Made by a program: the position numbers and the translations under genes. This document shows, piece by piece, positions 22,551 to 34,813 of a stretch of DNA of 64,000 nt. Origin of the DNA: Synaphobranchus kaupii (lineage: Eukaryota; Chordata; Actinopteri; Anguilliformes; Synaphobranchidae); the NCBI GenBank assembly GCA_029718625.1, contig CM056387.1:39313431-39377430 (forward strand), in the 5' to 3' direction. Positions within the stretch are counted from its first letter, which is position 1. The number at the start of each line of letters is the position of its first letter. The notes below the pieces were generated by a model that was not told the origin of the DNA, ran no database searches, and was given only the letters and a program-made list of their open reading frames with translations.

Positions 22551-23184
22551 TTCTGGCCTCGGATGGAATGCAGCAACAGTTGAAGAGCCATCAGCACTTG
22601 GAAAACGCGCGTGCGTCTTTACGGATTGGCGCCTGCTACGACAGCGAGGTCGGGAGCACTTGGAGTCGAGCTGTGCGATGCCAGATCTTGTCAGGCGAGC
22701 CGTCCCCATTTTACCGTTCCGCCAAACAGACAGCGAAGTTAATGCTTAACACTTTCCGTGAGCTGGATAACCTGTCCGCATTGATAATGCTATCTGTGAC
22801 CCTGTAAAACCATTAGCGGGCCTGAGACAATGCTGATCGGGCACCTTCTGGCGGGCTCAAAATAGACCCGTCGCAGAGGAGTCCGCCGGATCTCCCTCAG
22901 GGCTACGTGCGCGAGTCCCCCAAAAAAGCCAGGACCCCCTGCCTTTACACTCCGACGTAGGGTTTAGGGGCGCGTCGCCGCGGGAACCAGGAGGCGGGTT
23001 ATGACAGCGGGCGTGAAAAAAAAAAATTATAATAAAGAGGCCGGCGATGACAAGCCCTGGGCGTAATTATCTGTGAGCAGCGCGGTTATTCCTTATTGAA
23101 TTCCGATGAGGCGGATCGATGCGGTCCATACCGGGTGTTTATTCCCCAGCTCAATCACGGCGACGGTCGATAGCGGAGAGCAGG
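22551..23184. other. Intronic sequence with candidate conserved cores
   Basis: 22735-22840 (GTTAATGCTTAACAC, GCATTGATAATGC) and 23025-23130 (AATTATAATAAAGAGG, GGCGTAATTATCTGTG, CCTTATTGAATTCCG) look like regulatory cores in otherwise GC-rich sequence. No exon. Confidence 0.42.
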
Positions 23185-23252
23185 AGGAGGACGGGAGGAC
23201 GGGAGGACGGGGGCGCGGGGGCGCGGGGGCCTGTGGGGGGGGGGGGGGAGGT
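23185..23252. repeat. G-rich short tandem repeats
   Basis: GGGAGGAC repeats (x3), GGGGGCGC repeats (x3), then a G run. Quadruplex-prone. Confidence 0.8.
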
Positions 23253-24570
23253 GGCCTATCTCGGCAGAAATGATGAATAATTATTTGTTTCCACCGCCAG
23301 CCTCATTTGTATTTTTACCGAATTACCCCCCAGATGCGCAGCCTGAACCCACTTAAGCGTGTCACTTAGCGTTTGTTTAAGTTTGCAGAGACACGGGCCT
23401 CATCAACTTACAACGAGTCTGTGGTTAAGTGGCCACTTGTCACATTTATTTATTTTATTTCTCAAATGCGAGGCGTACCGCTACGGCACCAGCTTATTCA
23501 GTTCGTACGCGGTGCGCGGCACAACACAGGTGAAGCAGCAGTGTAGCCAGAAATATCCATACCTTGTAGTTATGAACCTGTATAGAACTAGGCGGGCCAG
23601 AAATACCTAGGTGGGCATTCGCAATTGGGTGTGACGGTTCAGTCAGGATAAATGGGTGGGCCAGGATACTATTTAGGTGGCCGTGGCCCCACCCTGGCCC
23701 ACCCATGCCCACGCCAGCGAGGGGAAGTCACTGACACACGGCAAAATGTTCCACGTAAAATCAGCTTTGCTAGAGTCCTTTTAACTCTAATAGAGTATAA
23801 GTTGTTCCTGTTGGACTCATACAATATAAAACTCTGTTAGAGTTGATTTATCACTGATCGCTGTTAGAGAGTTTTTTTTAAGACTAGGAATTTTGCAGCG
23901 TAAATCCACGTGATTCCATCAGAATGATATTGGGACCTGAAGTGCATCTGCTTTGATGCAAACTAATTTGGATTCCGCTGGGCTAAAGCCATTTTAATCC
24001 AAAGGTGTACTTTGCTGCCACCTTCCCTTTAAACAGATTGCGCCATGCATTCTCAAGTGTCAGGCTACCCATTAAAGAGCAACGTATAGTTCCTGTATAA
24101 TTTGAATAATCTTTAAAGTGTTTATATATAGTCACAAAGTACATAATCCTTTTTGAGTCGCGCAGCAGGAAACTGCACTTACGAACGCAGGAGTGTATGC
24201 GAATTAACAGTGTGAAATTACAAACATTGCAGAATATTGAAATGGCCCCCACAGGCAATCCCTCATCCCGTTACTGAGGCAATTCTGTGCGCTGGATTTT
24301 TAAGATGTATGGAAATCTCCCTCGAATCCGTGGTATACATTATAAATAAAGTTTCCCATTCTGCATGCCTGTCAACCGCATGAAATCTCGCATGCGTTCA
24401 CCCACCCCCACCCACCCCTGTATCCCCCACCCCCACCGTGTGTCACAGGCGTGTTGAAGATCATGTGACGAGCATCGCGGAGCGTGTTGGGCCTGTTCGC
24501 CTGCGGTCACGGCGCACGTTGATTCGTCTCCCCCTGCTTTTTCATTGATTTTATTTTAAACAAGGGGGAA
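23253..24570. other. Single-copy intronic sequence
   Basis: A short inverted arrangement of GGTGGGC and GCCCACC words is seen at 23600-23705, and paired ACTCTAATAGAGT-like words at 23785-23850 hint at a small decayed MITE whose ends I could not define. 24280-24400 is enhancer-like. No exon. Confidence 0.4.
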
Positions 24571-25340
24571 ATGTTTGAGAAATGAGATGCCCGCGGGACG
24601 CAGGGGAAGAGTACAGAAACGGGGGGGAAGTGGCGGGGGTGTGAGGGGGGCGGGGGGAGCTGAGAGAAAAAGTGATCTTAACCGTTTTATCCCTGCATCC
24701 CATCTGTTTATAAACGCGATGTTACCCATGGTCCTCGTCCTTGGACAGAGATTAGTGCTCTCCCTTTGCCTGAAATATGTGCATATGTGAGCCGCGCTCT
24801 GTGTTTAAAAATCCCTTTCATTTCTGCTTTTACTTTGTGGTTTCTAAATGAATCACTTGGAGTTGGCAAACTCGTCTCATTTCACGTCATGGTACAGTTC
24901 CTACTTTAAAATGATTCCCTGCTTAGTTCAATTTAAGTTGTGCGAAGAATAATCGATCCCCCCATTAATTCTACTTAGCAGCGCTTCGCGCTACAAGCGT
25001 GGGGTTTAGTAGTCCACAAAGGGCCACCTGTGCTGAATGGGTGACCTTTACAAGCACTGGGTCCTCATTGATTTTCAGCAGGACCTATTTCATGAACTGG
25101 GTTTTAAGACAGGACTCAGATGAAGATGAACTATGAGGCTAAATCACTTTTCTTGGCCCTCCCCCCGCACTTTCTTGGCCTTCTTTGCTGGAAAATGAAT
25201 GCCTCACCACCCCGCCTCCCCCTCATCCACCCCAGAGGAGCTTTTAGGCGCTCGCAGGAAGGGAGCTCATCACTTTGAACCGCGAGACGTGCGGTTTGTA
25301 CAAAACGTGGCGGGATGAAGTTGTCTTTGCTACAGAATGC
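24571..25340. other. Intronic sequence, nothing recognised
   Basis: G-rich patch at 24620-24660. No gene or named repeat. Confidence 0.4.
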
Positions 25341-25366
25341 CCCCCTCCCCCCCCCCCCCCCCCCCT
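25341..25366. repeat. C homopolymer
   Basis: CCCTCC followed by a C run of more than 15. Confidence 0.85.
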
Positions 25367-25529
25367 GTATTTATAGGTCTTACCCACAATGCAAAACACA
25401 ATGTAATCTGCACCGACAAACTCTAAGAGCTCCCAGAGCTACAGTAAAAAGCAAATCGGTAAGGCAGAGTTATGGAAACAATTTGGACACACAGGAAATT
25501 AGGGAACGTTACTGAGGTGGAACATTGCT

Positions 25530-25960
25530 TGTAGTGCTAAGAGGTCAAAGGGTCAAAGCCAAATGCTGTAGCATGCACCACCACTTGAGCATTCAAATTT
25601 TACACACGTTTAAAGACCCTGTAGCATCAAAATCAACTCTTTATAGTTATGTTATTCATAAAGAGCAAAAAAAGGCACTATTATATTAAGTCTATCCATT
25701 GAAGTAATTGTACCACTGCCTAATGATTCGGTAATGGTATTTGCGAGACCATGTTGCTTATGTAAGAAGCATGGCGATTTGCATTTTAACCAAGCAGAGC
25801 TTTAGTGGACGGCCTACTATATGCAAATTGTCCGGTGAAAATATCCATTACACAATGGACGTGGCAGTTCTCATGTTAATAAATGTCATACCCTCCATTA
25901 AAAGGACATTTCTTAAATATTTTTAAAGAATATTAACATACTGAAATAATGACTAAATTA
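25530..25960. other. AT-rich intronic sequence with paired octamer sites
   Basis: ATTTGCAT at 25777-25784 and its reverse complement ATGCAAAT at 25821-25828 are perfect POU octamers in opposite orientation, 36 bp apart. No coding or repeat signal elsewhere in the block. Confidence 0.5.
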
Positions 25961-26139
25961 AAATTATGGAATTAAAAAGTGAAGAAAATGAGGGTCTTGG
26001 GCAGAGGGTGGAAGTATTCTTATTTTTCCCATGAATTTGTTATCAAATCCACTTCTAAATGGTATGCATGGTGCATGCGTGTATACAGCCGTACAGGTTG
26101 CCCCCTTGTGCTGGCGGCTTCTGGGAGGAGGAGCTGGTG

Positions 26140-26175
26140 GGGTCGGGGGGGGGGGGGGGGTGGGGGGGGGGCGTG
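26140..26175. repeat. G homopolymer region
   Basis: Two G runs of over 8 bases separated by single T. A reciprocal C run lies at 26254-26268. Confidence 0.85.
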
Positions 26176-27206
26176 CCTCTCAGCGAGTTCCCTGTAAGCT
26201 GCTCTGACGAGGGCTCACGTTTCTCACGCCATTGTGACGTCACGTCGTGAGACGCCCCCCCCCCCCTCCTGTGCCGTCCTGACAGCTCTGCCACGGTTCT
26301 GCGCTCCTGCAGGCTGGGGGGTGGGGGTGTGGGGGCGTATGCGAGCTGGCACGAGCGCCCCGTCCCTGCAGAGGACGGGAGGAGCCTGGTAAAGAGGCCC
26401 AGCTGCTGTCTTGCTGCCGTTTCCCCTCACGCGGGCGGGTGTGATGTTCCCCCCCTCAGCCCTGAACGCTGCCTTCAGTTCACACGGATGTTTGGCGGCT
26501 GAGCTGCAGGCCTCTGTTGAGTGTGACAGCTCCTCGCCAGAAATGAACTGAAACAGAAACCCTTCAGAAAATGGGCCCAGTCAGAAATAGAGCCGTGCAT
26601 CCTACCTATTCCCTGTGCGTTTTTCACCTCGATGGCTCGTTTTTATTTTAGTGAAAAATATTTTGTGCCACACTTTTTTTTTTCCGTACATCAGCAGACC
26701 CCCCCACCCTACCCAAACAGCAGCCCTCCGTGTCAACCCCCCCCACAACACTCCCCCATTGTTCTCATTGAGAGCTGGGTTTGCACATTGATGAAGAGCC
26801 CTGTAATGATGTCATCACCAATTGGTTCGCATTGAAACGGACTTGAATCACCACAGCGGTTTCAGGCAGATGTTCCTTCTGACGATCAGACGTAAGGCCT
26901 TCCAGTCCAAGGTTACTGAGTAGACTCTAGAATCGTGGCATTTCTTCAAAAGGTTACCCCCAAACACAAAGGCCTAGCAGAAGGGAGAGATCACCTTTAA
27001 AATGAACACGTATAACTGTAGGGTTTGCCTTTTACGAGCGACACGCGTGACGTCTCGGTTTACCGGCGAAAAGTAGAGCGATATCGGCAGAAGGCTCGGA
27101 AACGCTGGAGCGCTGGGGGTGTGGGGACGAGGCGGCTGGAGGTGGCGACGGATGGTCTTACTGTTGCTACGCGCCACATTGATATGCTGGGAACGGAGCT
27201 GTGGAC
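26176..27206. other. Intronic sequence
   Basis: GC-rich to 26460, then mixed. C-rich patches at 26697-26760. No exon or transposon recognised. Confidence 0.4.
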
Positions 27207-27633
27207 AGATGGACGGATCGTTTTGGCCACGAATCGCTCCTCCGAGCTCAGGCCATCTCTCTGTCTCCCCACCCCCCCCTTAGAATCCGCACGCCAGCAT
27301 AGCCGGGGCTCAGGAGCGGACCGAATTGGCACGCCGGTTTAACCCGCGTCTCTCTCTGCCGTCCAGGATCGAGACACTCATTTCGCCTTATCATTATTGT
27401 ATTAGCAGAGATCAGGGCCGCTGAGCTCCTGGCCACACAAAGTAGGAAAAGACAGACGGGACTCATTCTAACAGCACGACGGCGTAAATTATTATTATTA
27501 TTCTTTTAAAAGGCCCATCGCCGAAAAACAAGACGCAAGAGCGAAACAAAAGGTGAGGTGAAGATCCGGATCACTCGATCCAGCAGCTCTCTCCTCGCCT
27601 TGCTAATGTGAGAAGAAGGACACTGCACTGATG

Positions 27634-27665
<32 letters not shown>

Positions 27666-28500
27666 AGGAAAGAGAGAGAGCACCATTATTATGCTGGGAA
27701 TGCTCTCAGGCAGATGGACGGGCGGTTCTGGCTGTGTACCATTCCGAGCCTCAGGTCTCGCTCTCTCTCTCTTCTCCTCTCTTTTTCTCTCTCACCCTCT
27801 CTCTCTCTCTCTCTAATTCTCCCTCTCTTGCTCAAACTGACGCTTGTTTAGATCTCTCTTGCTGCCAAGACAACATGCTTCGCTGCTTCTCTCCTTTCTG
27901 CTTCTTCCTCTACACTGCTGTTGTCGTCCCCCCAGGAACATGGTGGGGTGGGTGGTAGAAGGAAGAAGGGAAGGGAAGGGTGGGGTGGGGGGGTAGGGGG
28001 TAGGGGGGTTGGGTAAAAAAAGTGCAAGCTGTGGTGAATTGCTAATAGGCTATCATGGTGCTCTGGAGGGGTAAGCTCACTGGAGGTCCGTAAACCATTA
28101 AAGAAACGTCAACTCTGCATAGGTATGCCGGGAATTATGGGTCAACAGCCAGGAAGCATTGCCGGCTGCCGATTGGTTGACGCAGTGCCCTGTAATCTGT
28201 CACAATCCAGCGCTTGCAGTGACAGCACTGGGAACATCCTCAACACATCGCACAGCTGGAGAATAGGAACATTCAGTCAGATGTGTGTGTGTGTGTGTGC
28301 GTGTGTGTGTGTGTGTGTGTATGTGTGTGACTGGAGAGATAATAAACTAAATTTAATAAACTAAAAACCCATTTAATAAACAAGGCCTGAGAACTGCACT
28401 ACCTGTTAATACAAAACTTTTTAATTGCAGGATTATCTGTTGTTTTGTTTCCTTTGCCAGTGAGGTTCATATAAAACTGTGGTTCATGCCTGGGCTTGCC
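27207..28500 (+). repeat. Left copy of a 1.3-kb duplication abutting the gap
   Basis: Starts AGATGGACGGATCG and runs to the last base before the N gap. It matches 29001-30288 almost base for base, with a few substitutions (such as CACGACGG against CATGACGG) and length changes in the GA, CT and TG runs. It contains (GA)n at 27640-27664, (CT)n at 27768-27815 and (TG)n at 28281-28328. Confidence 0.95.
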
Positions 28501-29000
28501 NNNNNNNNNNNNNNNNNNNNNNNNNNNNNNNNNNNNNNNNNNNNNNNNNNNNNNNNNNNNNNNNNNNNNNNNNNNNNNNNNNNNNNNNNNNNNNNNNNNN
28601 NNNNNNNNNNNNNNNNNNNNNNNNNNNNNNNNNNNNNNNNNNNNNNNNNNNNNNNNNNNNNNNNNNNNNNNNNNNNNNNNNNNNNNNNNNNNNNNNNNNN
28701 NNNNNNNNNNNNNNNNNNNNNNNNNNNNNNNNNNNNNNNNNNNNNNNNNNNNNNNNNNNNNNNNNNNNNNNNNNNNNNNNNNNNNNNNNNNNNNNNNNNN
28801 NNNNNNNNNNNNNNNNNNNNNNNNNNNNNNNNNNNNNNNNNNNNNNNNNNNNNNNNNNNNNNNNNNNNNNNNNNNNNNNNNNNNNNNNNNNNNNNNNNNN
28901 NNNNNNNNNNNNNNNNNNNNNNNNNNNNNNNNNNNNNNNNNNNNNNNNNNNNNNNNNNNNNNNNNNNNNNNNNNNNNNNNNNNNNNNNNNNNNNNNNNNN
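28501..29000. other. Assembly gap of exactly 500 N
   Basis: Exactly 500 undetermined bases, a placeholder length. Frames spanning it are meaningless. Confidence 1.
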
Positions 29001-30288
29001 AGATGGACGGATCGTTTTGGCCACGAATCGCTCCTCCGAGCTCAGGCCATCTCTCTGTCTCCCCACCCCCCCTTAGAAATCCGCACGCCAGCATAGCCGG
29101 GGCTCAATGAGCGGACCGAATTGGCACGCCGGTTAACCCGCGTCTCTCTCTGCCGTCCAGGATCGAGGCACTCATTTCGCCTTATCATTATTGTATTAGC
29201 AGAGATCAGGGCCGCTGAGCTCCTGGCCACACAAAGTAGGAAAAGACAGACGGGACTCATTCTAACAGCATGACGGCGTAAATTATTATTATTATTCTTT
29301 TAAAAGGCCCATCGCCGAAAACAAGACGCAAGAGCGAAACAAAAGGTGAGGTGAAGATCCGGATCACTCGATCCAGCAGCTCTCTTCTCGCCTTGCTAAT
29401 GTGAGAAGAAGGACACTGCACTGATGGAGAGAGAGAGAGAGAGAGAGAGAGAAGGAAAGAGAGAGAGCACCATTATTATGCTGGGAATGCTCTCAGGCAG
29501 ATGGACGGGCGGTTCTGGCTGTGTACCATTCCGAGCCTCAGGTCTCGCTCTCTCTCTCTTCTCCTCTCTTTTTCTCTCTCACCCTCTCTCTCTCTCTCTC
29601 TCTCTCCTCTAATTCTCCCTCTCTTGCTCAAACTGACGCTTGTTTAGATCTCTCTTGCTGCCAAGACAACATGCTTCGCTGCTTCTCTCCTTTCTGCTTC
29701 TTCCTCTACACTGCTGTTGTCGTCCCCCCAGGAACATGGTGGGGTGGGTGGTGGAAGGAAGAAGGGGAGGGTGGGGTGGGGGGGGGTAGGGGGTAGGGGG
29801 TAGGGGGGTTGGGTAAAAAAAGTGCAAGCTGTGGTGAATTGCTAATAGGCTATCATGGTGCTCTGGAGGGGTAAGCTCACTGGAGGTCCGTAAACCATTA
29901 AAGAAACGTCAACTCTGCATAGGTATGCCGGGAATTATGGGTCAACGGCCAGGAAGCATTGCCGGCTGCCGATTGGTTGACGCGGTGCCCTGTAATCTGT
30001 CACAATCCAGCGCTTGCAGTGACAGCACTGGGAACATCCTCAACACATCGCACAGCTGGAGAATAGGAACATTCAGTCAGATGTGTGTGTGTGTGTGTGC
30101 GTGTGTGTATGTGTGTGACTGGAGAGATAATAAACTAAATTTAATAAACTAAAAACCCATTTAATATACAAGGCCTGAGAACTGCACTACCTGTTAATAC
30201 AAAACTTTTTAATTGCAGGATTATCTGTTGTTTTGTTTCCTTTGCTAGTGAGGTTCATATAAAACTGTGGTTCATGCCTGGGCTTGCC
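29001..30288 (+). repeat. Right copy of the 1.3-kb duplication
   Basis: Begins at the first base after the gap with the same AGATGGACGGATCG and ends GGGCTTGCC, where the left copy is cut by the gap. Sequence to the right (30289 on) is unique. Most likely the other haplotype, or overlapping contig ends that were not merged. Confidence 0.95.
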
Positions 30289-30540
30289 CGATAGTAGCTA
30301 TAGGCTCACCTAGTGTACGTTCATGAGTGATGGGCCTGCTCTGAAATGCAGCTGTGCCACAGGAATACTGTCTAACTTCCCTCCCTGTGATCCTATACAC
30401 CCACTGGTTCTCCTTACTGTGAGATGACACACTGAGATTGATGTGAGCCACCTTTAGATATGGCTCTGCACAGTCACGTTGCGGTCTTATCAACTGACTG
30501 AGACGCTCGAAAACACGCTCTCTCGTTCTCTCACATACAT
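30289..30540. other. Intronic sequence after the duplication
   Basis: Nothing recognised. Confidence 0.35.

Positions 30541-30584
<44 letters not shown>
30541..30584. repeat. (CA)n microsatellite
   Basis: About 21 CA units. Confidence 0.95.
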
Positions 30585-31865
30585 GCATCCACAAGCACAT
30601 TCACTCGCGCCCAGGACAAAAAGAAGACCAAATTCCTAATCTTGCATGTGCTGTAGAGATAAGATTCTTAAGATAAGTGAGAGAATGGGTGGTGGGTTGG
30701 GGGGGGGGGCTAGGGTGTGTCATAAAGAAGCTGCTGCTGCCGCGTTTGTTGTTGACACGGATTTACAATGAGCCTCCCGTCGCCCGGCACATTACCGTAA
30801 CGCGCCATGTCAATAGCTCTTTGAGCTGAGGCTGAGATTCCCTTCCCCTGATAACCGGCCCCCCTCTCACCAACTGCTGTGACTGATGGCTGGCAGGGGG
30901 CCTCAGCCACACCTCTTTACCCCCCACCTCTCGGGGCTGACGCTTCCGCCCCCCACCACCCTGTGCGGAAGTACACAGCAAGCGCGGCTTATTCTCAATG
31001 GCAAATATTTACAGTTAAGCCAGAGTCTATATGTTTACAGTTAAGCCTGAATTTGTGTGCGCGTGCACGCGCGCGCGTGTGTGTGTGTGTGTGTGGGAGG
31101 GGGTGGGGTTCGGACGTTAGAAAGTCAAAGTCGTCAAAATACTGAGGGGGGTATCCAAGCTCATTGCGTGCAAGATTAGGCCTTAAAGGTACAGCGTCAT
31201 ATTTCTGTTCGTTAAAACTGTACTAGTGCTGAAAATAGAAGTGCGGATCGCACAATAGTCATACTGCATCATAATCTTGTCTTCACAATCTTGTCTTGCC
31301 TAAAATGAGAACCACAATGGCGTTAAGTACTTGACTTTCGGTGCTATCCTTGATCATTTGTAGTTAATGTGCTGCAGTTGCTTTGATGGTGTGACTGTAT
31401 ATGTGTTTTTAATGATCTAATACATTCACTCATCGTTCCTAAAATATATAAGTAGCCCAAAGAGCAATTTATTTCGAAACAAGTGTTGCTTGTGACTCAG
31501 ATGTGGATGTGTGGTAAGATGAGAACCAAACCCCCATATGGATTATGGATTTGCTGCCCAAGATGGTGGCAGAGCGGGTGAAGGTTGGGGGGGAGCGGGG
31601 GCAGAGGGATGTTGGGCTGGGGGGGAGGAGCTTCTGCTTCGCTGAGTCCCACACAGGCACCCCCACATATTCCTATGTGGCCCTGAGGAGAGACAGGAGG
31701 AATGTTCTCACGCTGGTAGGACCGCTGATTGGCTGTGGAGTCCGTAGCTCGCCTAACCTCCAGTCTCTGCTGCTTTGGCTGTGATAAACCCCAGGGTTTA
31801 GTGGCAGCGATTGACAAGCCTGTGCAGCGATTGCTCTTATCAGCACAGCCACAGTGGCGCTAGGA
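30585..31865. other. Single-copy intronic sequence
   Basis: Includes a G run at 30701-30710 and a (GC/GT) dinucleotide stretch at 31058-31095. No exon. Confidence 0.4.
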
Positions 31866-31879
31866 GCCAAATTTTCACA

Positions 31880-31924
31880 TGCGCACACACACACACACAC
31901 ATACACATACACATACACACACAT

Positions 31925-31960
<36 letters not shown>

Positions 31961-31975
31961 ACACACACATGCACA
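31880..31975. repeat. (CA)n array
   Basis: CA repeats with CATACA interruptions. Confidence 0.9.
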
Positions 31976-32242
31976 TACATTCACCACCAGATGCACTGGC
32001 AGATCTCACCCTCTCTTTCTCTTCCAATCCATTTTTCTTTCTAACGGTCTCACGTCTGTGGCTCTCATTTACTTCCTTGTGGTGGATTCAGTAAACAAAT
32101 GAGGTCCCTGTAAAATGAAGTCAAAGTGAGCTTGGACAGCAGGATTAAAATAAAAACAAATCACGAGTGCTCGTGTTATTTAGCACGCTGCATCTCTCTG
32201 TTTTACCCAGTTTTTTTTTCAGCCATTGTCTGTCTTTTTGCT

Positions 32243-32256
32243 TTCTCTCTCTCTCC

Positions 32257-32287
<31 letters not shown>

Positions 32288-32290
32288 GTC
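32243..32290. repeat. (CT)n microsatellite
   Basis: TCTC repeat with a few C insertions. Confidence 0.9.
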
Positions 32291-32304
32291 TGTGCGTGCA
32301 CACA

Positions 32305-32510
32305 GTAGATTTATTAGTGGAGCTGAGGCCCTTGGCTGTCACCACTCAGCACACTTTCAAATCAATAATTGGAAAATATTAATTATCACAGCTGGGAAGC
32401 TCCAGTCAGAAGGTGTTTATTTTCCTATTAGGAATAACAGAGGAACGTGAGCTTTGATGGTCTGGTAATGTGCATTAATAATCTGGAGCTAGTCTGTTAT
32501 TTCTCATTAA
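32305..32510. promoter_or_regulatory. Strong candidate enhancer
   Basis: About 200 bp of unique sequence with GATTTATTAGTGG, AATCAATAATTGG, AAATATTAATTATCAC, TTATTTTCCTATTAGG and GTGCATTAATAATC. Dense, varied TAAT-type words between a microsatellite and GC-average sequence are characteristic of conserved developmental enhancers. Confidence 0.5.
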
Positions 32511-33058
32511 ACCAGAATAAAACAAGGGCCCATTGCCACAGTCGGGTAGATGCAACATACTCTGATGGCATCCAAGTGCTGGTAAAGGCTGACCTGCAGG
32601 ACGTAGCTCAGTCTGCGTTTGCAGTAAGCCGGAAGGAATCGTTCAGACTCGTCCATCGCGTTAAATCCCCAACGTCCAATTTCGCAATTAACCGCATTCT
32701 CTGATTTTCGTAACCACGGCGCTAGAAGTAGCCACGAGAACCAGCACGAAACTAATGGAAGTAAAGAACGGGGCCGTTATCCACACAGATCCAGTTTTAA
32801 AACACAAAGACACAACTGCAGAGAACAAATTCTACGCTGGCAGGCGTGCTCCTAAAATCCACACACCCAGAGGTTCCCATCCCTGCAGATGCCTTGGGCC
32901 CCAAAAACTCCTGCTCCACTACTCCGTGTTTCTTAATTGAACTGACTGGAGGCTTAGCAGGACAAATGAGGCTGTTACATAAGCGCATATGGAACCAAGG
33001 ACTCGTATGCCCCCCGAGCACCAAGAGCGTGTCGGGAAAAAAAAAACGAGAAAAAAAA
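32511..33058. other. Intronic sequence, nothing recognised
   Basis: No gene or repeat family. Confidence 0.4.
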
Positions 33059-33084
33059 GAGAAAGAGAGAGAGAGAGAGAAAGA
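33037..33084. repeat. A-rich then (GA)n run
   Basis: A run, AGAAAAAAAAGAG, then GA units to 33083. Confidence 0.8.
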
Positions 33085-34137
33085 CAATGTAACTCGGGGC
33101 ATCAGTCATATACGCGAGCCCCGGCAGCAATTGTAAATTTTAATCAAACGCTATTTTCTGCGTCGCTGTCAATGGCGCAAGCCGAGCGTTTCCTGCCTGG
33201 TGGAGCGCCGGGTTTCAATGGGTTCCCTGCAGGGAGAGTGTTGATGAGATCCATTTTGGCTCAGTCTTCCTCCCCCGGTGTTCCCCCACACTGTTGCGGC
33301 ATTACCTCGCCTGTCAGTGGCTCCGCGCGCGCCGTGACCCTCGAGGCTCTGTCACACAAGCCTCACGCAGGCGGCATGGGGAGAGCTTACTTCCAGTCGC
33401 ACGTCTCTCTCTCTCTTTCTCTCTGTCACATTCCCGCTCCCCGCTGCCAGAATCCGTAGCAATGCCGCTACCTGGGAAAACGCGCGCCACAATCATTTCC
33501 CTTCATTATAGCACTGATTTTATGTCCCCAAACAAAGCGCTCTCTAGCAGCCCCTCTTAACCTGCCAGTACTCCACTCCCCCACATAACTGCGCAACGCC
33601 AGAGGACAATATATTTAACGCGGATGCGCGCGCCGCATGAGTGACGTTTGAAAAGCACAGCCAGATTTAATTGGTAGAGTTAATAAAATTGATGGCATCT
33701 GTCCTCTGCGGAAGATGTGTTGGTAGTAATGTGCAGGCCCATGTGCAATGAGTAATTCATTCCACGGCAGAGTATCGACTTACACGTCCTGTCGGATAAA
33801 GAGGCTGCACTAAAAACTGAAATTATCCATTTTTTATGGAACATGCATATACAGTAGATATTAAAAAATGCAAGTGGAAAAACAGGAATGGTGTCCATAT
33901 CATCTGTGGGGTTTGTGAGCCTTATGAAAGCTTTTGCACGTAAATGGGGCTCTTCTAATTTTGCTGTAATTATGGGAAATCTACTTTGGGTGGGAACAGA
34001 TGACTAATAACATGCAAAGCTGTGAGTTAAGAACATTTTCCTAATGAAAAAGCATAACAAATTAAAAGTTTCATGCTGTCCAACACAGCAAAAACAAATA
34101 TTTACAGCGCATGTATTGCTAAATTAACTAAACAGAC
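33085..34137. other. Intronic sequence with regulatory-like AT patches
   Basis: 33655-33720 (AGATTTAATTGGTAGAG, AGTTAATAAAATTGATGG) and 33930-34060 look enhancer-like. No exon. Confidence 0.4.
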
Positions 34138-34140
34138 CTG

Positions 34141-34813
34141 ACTCAGTAATAATAGGTGGTAACAGAAGAATATGGATGCACGCTAGCCCAGTAATAATAG
34201 GCGGTTTCAGAAGAATATGGATGCAGCCTAGCCCAGTAATAATAGGCGGTATTAGAAGAATATGGATGCACCCTAGCCCAGTAATAATAGGCAGTATCAG
34301 AAGAATATGGATGCGTGCAAGGTTGCAAGCCCAGTAATAATAGGCGGTACCAGAATAATATGGATGCGTGCAAGGTTGCAAGCCCAGTAATAATAGGCGG
34401 TATCAGAAGAATATGGATGCAGCCTAGCCCAGTAATAATAGGCGGTATCAGAAGAATATGGATGCACTCTAGCCCAGTAATAATAGGCGGTATCAGAAGA
34501 ATATGGATGCACGCTAGCCCAGTAATAATAGGCGGTATCAGAAGAATATGGATGCACGCTAGCCCAGTAATAATAGGCGGTATCAGAAGAATATGGATGC
34601 ACTCTAGCCCAGTAATAATAGGCGGTATCAGAAGAATATGGATGCACGCTAGCCCAGTAATAATAGGCGGTATCAGAAGAATATGGATGCACGCTAGCCC
34701 AGTAATAATAGGCGGTATCAGAAGAATATGGATGCATGCAAGCCCAGTAATAATAGGCGGTAACAGAAGAATATGGATGCACTCTAGCCCAGTAATAATA
34801 GGCGGCGCCGGTA
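34141..34813. repeat. 45-bp minisatellite, about 15 units
   Basis: The unit starts CCCAGTAATAATAGGCGG and ends AGAATATGGATGCACGCTAG. Most units are exactly 45 bp. Two near 34296-34383 carry an extra GCAAGGTTGCAAG and are about 53 bp. Because 45 is a multiple of 3 and the unit lacks stops in several frames, both strands stay open (the minus strand gives 256 codons). Near identity of units shows recent homogenisation. Confidence 0.95.

Noticed and set aside
28399..29110. Frames of about 200 codons around 28.5-29.1 kb
   Set aside because: They run through 500 N bases.
27207..30288. A genuine segmental duplication
   Set aside because: Both copies end precisely at the gap and differ like alleles, so an assembly artefact is more likely.
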